NCBI GenBank assembly: GCA_000969725.1
Contig: JXSR01S017249.1
Source: Ophiothrix spiculata
Lineage: Eukaryota > Echinodermata > Ophiuroidea > Amphilepidida > Ophiotrichidae
Strand: one strand, 5' to 3'
Length of the DNA: 26,451 nt
The translations under genes and the position numbers were made by a program. The notes beneath the pieces are model-generated. The model did no database searches. It saw only the letters and a program-made list of their open reading frames with translations, and was not told the origin of the DNA. Positions 20,433 through 26,451 of the stretch are shown piece after piece; the first letter of the stretch is position 1; each line of letters starts with the position of its first letter.

Positions 20433-20730
20433 AGGGACTAGCCTAGATTCCACTTAGAATTAATGCAGGCGTCACTTTGAAGCCTGGACCCACCCTCCTC
20501 ACAGGTCGCCAAATATTGACGCTGACTCGACGTCGAAGCGTCAGGTCAATATATTTGTTGTTATAGTGAGTCCTGCCGTTCTTTTATTTTCATTTGGTGA
20601 AGCTTTACCTATAAAGTTTTTGAAAGGTGTGAAGCCTTGACTACCGTTAAATATTACGTAAACATGTTGTATCAATTCATGTAAAAATATGAAGTAAAAA
20701 AATTAGTGGGAAAAATCTTGGCCAGTCCTT
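20433..20730. mobile_element. TTAA-flanked MITE, 298 bp (piggyBac- or Kolobok-type)
   Basis: TTAA at 20429-20432 and 20731-20734 encloses inverted termini AGGGACTAGCC / GGCCAGTCCTT (9 of 11 matching). Near the middle is an imperfect palindrome (20516-20551) built on tattgac, gctgac and tcgacgtcga. No coding capacity. TTAA targets are used by piggyBac and Kolobok; the terminal bases do not decide between them. Confidence 0.75.
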
Positions 20731-20734
20731 TTAA

Positions 20735-21076
20735 AGGAGCATGGTCCCATTGCCTCAATTTTTTTTCAAACTTTTTGAGATTTTGGTAGGCTTACCAAAA
20801 TGTTGCTCATATTTTTCTCATAACCCATGTAAAATATCACAGATGAGTTATGTTTTGTTTTGGAGATATGTATGAAAATGTGTCTAATTATGGCCCAATT
20901 ATGGTAACCATAATTAGATTTACACAGTAACACATAGGCAGCTCTGAAATACAAAATTGTCCATAAAATCAAAATGGTTTGACCGATTTAGCTGAAATTT
21001 GAAAATTAGACCTCTTGAGTGATCATCTTTCATATGTCATTGGAAAGTAAATTTTGAGAAATCAGACCAAGCTCCT
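20735..21076. mobile_element. Second TTAA MITE, sharing a TTAA with its neighbour
   Basis: The left end AGGAGCATGGTC and the right end GACCAAGCTCCT are inverted repeats with one mismatch. The left TTAA (20731-20734) is the right TTAA of the 20433-20730 element. The right flanking TTAA is split: TT at 21077-21078, then a 1.14 kb insertion, with AA resuming at 22230-22231 behind a duplicated copy in which one T has become C. It contains an AT-rich hairpin, taattatgg..ccataatta, near 20885-20918. Confidence 0.72.
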
Positions 21077-21081
21077 TTCCC

Positions 21082-21101
21082 GGGGGGGGGGGGGGGGGGG
21101 G
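21082..21101 (+). repeat. Run of 20 G
   Basis: A pure G homopolymer forming the left end of the 21079-22221 element. The corresponding right end has only a short C run, so the tract has probably expanded by slippage or is partly a sequencing artefact. Confidence 0.9.
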
Positions 21102-21454
21102 CCATTGCCATTTTAAGGTGGACACCATGCGCGTACACAAAAACAAGTAAAAAGGGTTGTTTTTCTCGAAAAGGCGATGTACGCGAGTACATCAGAAAGG
21201 GTATCAAAATTGCAAAAATCGGGAAAAAAGGGTATAGTTTTCCTGATTGGATACTTGTAAAGGGTATATATTTTGCATGCCATGAAAATGGAAGTATTTT
21301 AGACATAAATATTTCAGAAATGTTTGAAAATTTATAAGGCGTAAAGTAAAATCCGGAAGAAAAATAAAATATCAGCGGTCCCTGTTGTACTTGCCAACTG
21401 TCGAAATTTTGTTTGACAGTGTTGATGACACGTAAAAGCAAGTAGACTAAATAT

Positions 21455-21580
21455 TTCCCTTTCTTGACGTGGCGCTTTCGCTCTAACTTTCACAACATCG
21501 GTAACTGAACGCAGTGCATAAGTTGTTATAGTTTGAAGGACGGACCCTTTCAAGCAAGGCTCAGGTTTTCGTAAAAGGCG
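21455..21580 (+). promoter_or_regulatory. CpG-rich putative promoter/5' leader
   Basis: CG dinucleotides are common here (tgacgtggcgctttcgc, catcgg, gaacgc, gacgg, ttcg, ggcg) compared with the CpG-poor surroundings. This lies directly upstream of an ATG that opens a presequence-like exon. There is no TATA box; a tgacgtgg CRE-like site is at 21464. The promoter role is inferred from composition and position alone. Confidence 0.3.
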
Positions 21581-21643
21581 ATGTTACTGTACAGACAGAC
21601 AGCAGCGTCTCTGCTTACGTTTGTGTCAAGATTCAACAGAACA
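21581..21643 (+). CDS. Possible first coding exon, mitochondrial-presequence-like
   Basis: ATG opens 21 codons, MLLYRQTAASLLTFVSRFNR plus Thr, ended by ACA|GTAAGT, a near-perfect splice donor. The peptide has Arg at 5, 17 and 20, no acidic residues, and alternating hydrophobic and Ser/Thr residues, as expected of an amphipathic mitochondrial targeting helix. The ATG context is ggcgATG. It sits inside a transposon (21079-22221), so it may be a captured promoter and first exon, a host exon between two repeat copies, or chance. No downstream exon was found in the window. Confidence 0.38.
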
Positions 21644-21808
21644 GTAAGTCGGCCTTGTTCGGGAAGCCCACGGAAATCAGGAAAATGGATGGAGTTGTCA
21701 CATCGTGTCTCATTGTACTCTTTTATTTTAATGATGAAAGAAAGTTGTGTTGTGGTACATAGTTAACATCTGATGGAAACATAATTTGAAGGCTTACTTG
21801 AAAATGAT

Positions 21809-22018
21809 GGCCCGTATTCCAGAAAGATGTTTAGCTAAACCATTGTTTAACTGAGCATCAACTGTCCAGGAATGATACGCATCATTGTTTAACTGAGCAT
21901 CAACTGTCCAGGAATGATACGCATCATTGCAGCTTTCAAGCAGAACAGTACAATGAGTCGTGCTGTTGACGAGAAATAAAACCTTGATTTAGCTAAACAC
22001 CTTTCTGCAATACGGGCC
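21809..22018. mobile_element. Nested 210 bp MITE, TSD ATGAT
   Basis: The termini GGCCCGTATTCCAGAAAG.. and the reverse complement GGCCCGTATTGCAGAAAG.. match over about 32 bp with three or four mismatches, through TGTTTAGCTAAA. ATGAT is present on both sides (21804-21808, 22019-22023). It inserted within the second-copy junction of an older 32 bp tandem duplication of the host element. The interior carries a perfect 42 bp tandem duplication. Confidence 0.85.
21842..21925 (+). repeat. Perfect 42 bp tandem duplication inside the nested MITE
   Basis: Two identical 42 bp units (21842-21883 and 21884-21925), each beginning attgtttaactgagcatcaa, followed by attg of a third start. Perfect identity means a recent event or an assembly error. 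Confidence 0.92.
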
Positions 22019-22229
22019 ATGATATGTTTAATTTGAAGGCTTACTTGAAAAGGGTATGTTTTCAGACTTGATTTGAACATACTTGTTAAGAGTTGGGAAA
22101 AGATGACAAAATACTTGTTTGGGGTATCATATGGACGAAAGGTAAATACTCGTTTAGGGTCCATTTTGAAAGTCCATGTATGAGCATGGTGTCCACTTTG
22201 CAATGACAGTGGCCCCCTGGGGCTCCTTC

Positions 22230-22657
22230 AATTTACCTTTATTAGATAACTGAGCTTAGAGACCCATACTCCATTGCATTACATGTACATATTGGGTCTG
22301 AGTTCACATGCAGCCATTGCATAATTGACTCCTGCGAAAAGCTGACAAAATTTTGAAATATGAAGCAGAGGCACCTCTTGTAGAAACAGATGTCTGTGAT
22401 CATTATCAAATAGCTCTAGGGTTAAGAAGAATTCATAATCAAAAGCTTTGATGTACCAAAAATAGGCAAAATTCTGATCGTGGACTGCCGAATTCAATTA
22501 ACACAGTTGACAAAAGACTGGCGTCAAAATAATGTAAACAATGCACACAAAAACTCTTGATTTTTCCAATCCAAATGTCACCGTCATTAGATTTTACAAT
22601 TACTTTTTTAGTTAGCGGAACTGATGCGCATAGCTCCTGTCAGACACCGATGACATG
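22230..22657. other. Nothing recognised
   Basis: AT-rich sequence resuming after the nested insertions. Short ORFs only, none with an identifiable domain. Confidence 0.5.
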
Positions 22658-22732
22658 CAGTACCGGATTTCTAAATGGGCCTGTTGGGCCCAGGTCCAGG
22701 GCCCTGAGGTCCAGGGGGCTCTTGACCATGAC

Positions 22733-22790
22733 AAGGAAAAAAGAAAAGGAAAAAAAGGAAAGGAGAAAAAAAAGAGGGAAAAAGGAAATA
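22733..22790 (+). repeat. Polypurine tract
   Basis: Nearly pure A/G over about 58 bases; it explains the Lys/Glu-rich plus-strand and Phe/Leu/Ser-rich minus-strand pseudo-ORFs around it. Confidence 0.85.
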
Positions 22791-23567
22791 GAATGCAAAT
22801 ATATTACGTAAGGTTTTGGATCCCCAACATGTTGTGATTGAATACAAATTATACAAATTTTGGAAATGTCTTCATGAACGCTAGCAAAGAAGGAGGGAGG
22901 GGAAGTGAAAATCAACAGACAACTTTCAAATCCAAAAACAACAGCAAAACAATTCATGTCAATAGATGTTATACAATAACAATTCTATTTTAATATATTA
23001 TTTTAGGCTTTACATTTCTGGCTGGCTTATTAGGGCCCTCATACTATTCAAACCAAGTTTGGGCCTTGAAAAACATACATGTACTTAAAATCATTCAAAC
23101 CCTAAGTTTGTTGACACATTATTTAAATTACTTGACACATTATTTTATTAAGGGCCAAGGACCTCATCTACTCCTGACTAGGCTATGTGCTTTAGTAATT
23201 AAGACAGTGGAAAGCATTAGATTCAATGTAGACATCACAACGGTCCTTAGCAGGCCCATTGACCAGATACCTCAAGCATGTTCTTTGGGCACTTTCTCGG
23301 GCCGGGGTGGGGGAGGTACTTACGGGCCCTGAAACTGGATGTGTGGCCCTGGGCCCTATAGACTGCTCGGTCAGCTGATCCCTAAGACACTCATTTTAGT
23401 TCTTAAAGACCCCTTTTCCCATTTTCAACGATAATTACAAATGTAACACAATTTGCCCTTCTAAGAGTTTTATGCAAAATTTCAAAAGCCTCATATTTGG
23501 CCAAATTATAGATCTTTAAGCACTATTTATTTTCCAAAAATCTCTTGACCTCGTAATTTTTTGTGTG

Positions 23568-23690
23568 CCTAGGCCAATATTATGAAACCCTACTAACTCT
23601 AGTTGGCAATTAACCATTCGTCTACTTGTCAAAAGTATATGTTCTAGTTGTCAACTAGAGTTAGCAAGGTTTCATGAATATGGGGCCTGG
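23568..23690. mobile_element. Small palindromic MITE, ~120 bp
   Basis: The left arm reads aggccaatattatgaaaccc, then tactaactctagttggcaa. The right arm is its inverse, ttgtcaactagagttagcaa followed by ggtttcatgaatatggggcct. The arms are about 43 bp with several mismatches and leave a short centre. The terminal pattern GGCC..TATT..GAAA resembles the nested MITE at 21809, suggesting related families. The TSD is unclear. Confidence 0.62.
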
Positions 23691-24220
23691 TGTTCAAGAC
23701 CCATTTTTGGCTTCGGGCCTCACACCTATAACAAAATGACAATTTAGTAACATAATTTTCATAAATGGTAACGCAGGACAGGCACAATTAGTCCCAGAGC
23801 TGTGACCATGGACCATCATTAACTTTTATAATGGGGTATTGTAATTTCTAAGGTCCTAATAATGCGTAATACTTTGGCCATTTAAGCTTTCTAAGTTTGA
23901 CATGAAATATTTGAAAAATAAAAAACTTAAAAAAAATTCACTCAGCATAGGCAACATCTTTTAATAGTGTAGAATCATTACAAATCTAATTTAAACCCAA
24001 AGATGAAATTTATCATCCAAAATCTGGATGTAAACAAAGTTGAGGTTGTCAAATTCGGAAACCCAATGTTACAACATACAAGGTAAGTTTAGGCCCAAAA
24101 ATCACACATTTTGATTCTAAATGTTTACAAACCACCTATCATGAGATGCACAAGACTCTCAAGGAGCTTACTAATTATAAAGTTTTTGAACAGCTTCAAT
24201 ATTTTGGCGGAATTTGAGGT

Positions 24221-24330
24221 GTGGACTTAGTCCTAAGATGGTCTGTACATGCTTAAATGGCAGTTTTACTACATAGCATTTCCCACATGACTTGACACTA
24301 AGTCAAGTCATGGTGCCAGGACTAAGGCAC
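24221..24330. repeat. Palindromic repeat with central hairpin
   Basis: Outer arms gtggacttagtcct (24221-24234) and aggactaaggcac (24318-24330) are inverted with an indel. Inside is a perfect 11 bp hairpin, catgacttgac-actaa-gtcaagtcatg (24286-24312). Possibly a short MITE; no TSD recognised. Confidence 0.5.
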
Positions 24331-24670
24331 AATCACAAACCTTCTTGTCCCCAATGACCTCCTTTTTATGTTCTAGCTACCCATACAACCTACTAAGTGG
24401 TTCCTTGTACACCAGTGGGCTCTTATTTTCCCATTCCCTGTTGGTAACAATTTTCAATGAATTTTAATGATAATGATTGGCCTGTTCCTTTAAAAATGTT
24501 TATACCAAATGACACCATTTTAAACCATGCCAAATTCCTGGGACCAAAATGACCTCTTTTTAAACGCACCATACTTGAAAGGCTCTCAATAATCAGATCT
24601 AGCCGAGAAACATGATTCCCTTTAACTTCAAATAAATGAAGTCCCCCGCCCCTTAAAAAAATTATGCTAC

Positions 24671-24690
24671 GGCAAGCCGTAAGGCTTGCC
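24671..24690. other. Perfect 8 bp hairpin, GNRA-like loop
   Basis: ggcaagcc-gtaa-ggcttgcc is a perfect stem with the tetraloop GTAA. It lies about 95 bp inside the right end of the candidate hAT-like element, the same place as the GC hairpin in the element at 7665. Confidence 0.6.
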
Positions 24691-24997
24691 ACAGGCTCAC
24701 TAGAGGTTGCATTATTACAATTTTACACAAGGGGGCCCTGAATTTAACCTGGCCCAGGGCCCTGGCAAAGCTAAATCCGACACTGATTTGATGTACGTAA
24801 ACTTGAAAAATATAATTGAAAAATCGGACCCGGGTTGGCAAAATTTTGGCCATTCAATGGCCATTGCGGTGAAGGTTCGTGATAAGATAATCATGACATG
24901 GATTTTATTTTAAAGATCTAATTTAAAAAAACGAAACATGTTAGGCCTATACAAGCCATTATTCATTGAGCTCTATCTGGTTACAGAGACAAGGTTA

Positions 24998-25649
24998 GGC
25001 TAATGAAAGTTGATTCCTAGTTTCCCGTTTCCCGAGTCCGGTCAGAAAGAAATACCGGTCAAATATTTCATTATTTCAAAATAATTCATTAGTTCATATT
25101 TTCTAACAGTTTAAGACAAAACCAATTGTTTTATAATAACGTTACTCACGAAAGATACATTTTAAGCATAGTTTACGATGGCATAGGGGTCGGAAGGATA
25201 GGAAACGTCATATTTCTAAGATTAATAACCGATTTACGCTGGTCCCCGGCTCCTTAGCTACTTCCGCGTGTGTGCTTTCCTAGACAAAAAATAATACGGG
25301 GTCAATCGCTGTCGATCTATGTGAAATATCCACATGGTTGCTCTTCTGCTTTCCTTTATTTGCAGTATACAGATATACATAACATGTAGTTGGCAAAAAT
25401 TGTGTTAAAGATAACTGAATCCAAGGAACATTTTATTTATAAGCAAGTGTTGTAAGTTCGTTAGTACCAAAGTAGGCCTATATTTAAATGAAGTCTGCCG
25501 ATAAGTCAGTGTGTCATGCCGCAAAACAATGATACTGCAGTTAAATTAGCATCAATAATGAAAATCTGAAAATAATGAATAATGAAAAATTCCCCACTCA
25601 GTTATGAAAAAGTTTGAAACGGGAAACTGGGGATCAACTTTCATTAGCC
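24998..25649. mobile_element. PIF/Harbinger-type non-autonomous element, 652 bp, TSD TTA
   Basis: The termini GGCTAATGAAAGTTGATTCC and its inverse at the right (two mismatches over about 34 bp, through AGTTTCCCGTTTC) are flanked by TTA at 24995-24997 and 25650-25652. A 3 bp TWA duplication with GG-starting ends fits PIF/Harbinger. The interior is AT-rich and has no transposase or DNA-binding ORF, so it depends on another copy for movement. Confidence 0.83.
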
Positions 25650-25652
25650 TTA

Positions 25653-26127
25653 TCATGATTCATTGATTAAGCTTAAAAACTACATTGAACAATTGCATAA
25701 ATGACAATCATAACAGTGACAGTTTATCACTGTCACAATGAATGAAAGTCGGGATTCACATCCACAAACAAACGGATACATAACAAATTTATGACTACTC
25801 ACAGTAATAATTCCAGCTTTCTGTAGAATCTGTAGTATCGGAGAGTCTTCCTGTTCTCTTTAGGATTTCTTTAAAATTTCAGTTCTGCATGCTTGGCTGC
25901 CTAACCTTAATCTTGGCCTGGATCATGAGTCTCTTAAACGTTGATACCTGACCGCTTCATCCATAAAACACAGCGATACGACTGTGTGTAATTCTGTGAT
26001 TGTAGCAGAGACTGAGATGTAAACGGCTGACATGACAGGTGAGTCGGGGGTCACTTATAATGACAAGGTATATGTATGTGCCTGCCTTTTGCAATTTGGG
26101 GTGATTTTTCCAGGATTTTGGTATTGG
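25653..26127. other. Nothing recognised except a hairpin
   Basis: Contains an 8 bp hairpin, gtgacagt-ttatc-actgtcac (25716-25736). The remainder has no coding or repeat signal that I can support. Confidence 0.5.
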
Positions 26128-26451
26128 CCCGGGGGGGGGGGGCACTCAAGTATAATGTTGCAGGCATAGCGTGACCAAGAAAAAGGTGAATTAGGGTTGT
26201 TTTTGAGGACAAACGGTGTATAAGGTGACACCTTTTAGGGTCTACCGTATCAAAAACGCCTATTTTAGCTCATTTTCAAGAAATAGGGTACTTTTTCAAA
26301 CCCTGGTGTTAAAACGATAACGGTAAATTCTCGATTTAGGGTGTGAATAAGTGAAAAAGGGTATATCTTGGCATCAGAAACAATCACCCTTTTCTGAGGG
26401 GGTGTTTTGAAAAACTGTGGTCATGCTATGCCTGCAGCATAATACTTGAGT
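26128..26451. mobile_element. CCCGGG-ended MITE, right end cut by the window
   Basis: Begins CCC followed by 12 G, then cactcaagtataatgttgca and ggcatagcgtgacca. The last bases of the window (26418-26451) are the inverse of this, tggtcatgctatgcctgcag followed by cataatacttgagt, with three mismatches, so only the terminal G/C run lies beyond the window. Inside are repeated agggt(t/a) motifs, and gaattagggttgtttttgag closely parallels the region after 21150 in the 21079-22221 element: the same superfamily. No ORF. Confidence 0.78.

Larger units (their letters stand above)
21079..22221. mobile_element. 1.14 kb element with CCCRGGGGG ends and 8 bp TSD
   Basis: The ends are CCCGGGGG... at the left and ...CCCCCTGGG at the right. 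Just inside, ggccattgccatttt and aggtggacaccatgcgcgtac are mirrored by gtatgagcatggtgtccact and ttgcaatgacagtggcc, giving about 40 bp of imperfect TIR. The octamers outside are GCTCCTTT (21071-21078) and GCTCCTTC (22222-22229), an 8 bp TSD with one change. Several aaagggtat motifs occur in both halves, shared with the element at 26128. The middle holds CpG-rich, exon-like sequence and a nested MITE. No transposase seen; the superfamily is uncertain (8 bp TSD, but the ends are not CAG). Confidence 0.72.
22658..24785. mobile_element. Possible decayed hAT-like element, 2.1 kb
   Basis: The left end CAGTACCGGATTT and the right end (reverse complement) CAGTGTCGGATTT match 11 of 13, and both run into GGGCCC/CCAGGGCCCTG-rich sequence. 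Architecture resembles the certain hAT MITE at 7665: TIR, G-rich block, purine tract (22733-22790), and a subterminal perfect hairpin (24671-24690) before the right TIR. The flanking octamers atgacatg and atttgatg agree at only 5 of 8 positions, so the boundaries may belong to two separate elements. No transposase frame; two small palindromic elements lie inside. Confidence 0.35.

Noticed and set aside
21037-21441. 134-codon minus-strand ORF
   Set aside because: It runs through the transposon left arm and the G homopolymer (poly-Pro) from a non-ATG start; no domain is seen.
25360-25380. Pyrimidine-rich ttatttgcag as a splice acceptor
   Set aside because: It lies within the Harbinger-type MITE and no open frame follows.
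1-26451. CRISPR arrays, bacterial operons, rRNA genes
   Set aside because: There are no regularly spaced identical repeats, no clustered long ORFs and no rRNA-like sequence; the window is eukaryotic in character.

Overview
The window looks like non-coding, repeat-rich eukaryotic (animal) DNA. It is AT-rich, has no long open reading frames, and contains GT/AG splice-like contexts, tRNA-derived pseudogenes, a decayed LINE fragment, an assembly gap, and many short non-autonomous DNA transposons (MITEs) with recognisable target-site duplications (TSDs). G-run-ended elements carrying aaagggta motifs, and motifs such as attagcataaattatgca, resemble what I know from marine invertebrate deuterostomes (echinoderms, hemichordates). 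That placement is inference. No operons or complete genes are visible, and most short ORFs begin at non-ATG codons and look fortuitous.

Layout. 1-7656: mostly featureless, with a diverged ~280 bp tandem duplication (2195-2755) and two TA-flanked MITEs (4389-4625, 5599-5882). 7657-9700: a hAT-type MITE (7665-8037) with a perfect 8 bp TSD that duplicates the apparent splice acceptor of a 96 bp candidate exon (8043-8138); an unidentified minus-strand coding-like block with one frameshift (8630-9147); and a decayed LINE reverse-transcriptase tail (9344-9646). 10839-13310: a ~0.8 kb segmental tandem array of three main units plus one deletion-truncated unit, each with a 77-78 nt tRNA-like cloverleaf. 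14900-15650: two tRNA-like pseudogenes on the minus strand (Pro-like and Ala-like). 15726-16842: a fold-back transposon with ~218 bp terminal inverted repeats (TIRs), interrupted by a 50-N gap that is probably artefactual. 17765-18120: a CpG-rich cluster with a 13 bp palindromic arm. 18673-20042: AT-rich inverted repeats.

20429-22229 is a readable nest of transposons. Two TTAA MITEs lie side by side sharing one TTAA. A 1.14 kb element with CCCRGGGGG ends and an 8 bp TSD landed in the end of the second one. That element holds a CpG-rich segment with a possible first coding exon (mitochondrial-presequence-like, followed by GTAAGT), and a 210 bp MITE with TSD ATGAT inserted inside it later.

22658-26451: a possible decayed hAT-like element (22658-24785), two small palindromic MITEs, a PIF/Harbinger-type MITE with TSD TTA (24998-25649), and a second CCCGGG-ended element cut by the window end (26128-26451).

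No pathway can be reconstructed. The main value of the window is its transposon stratigraphy and three places where mobile DNA touches candidate host exons or promoters.
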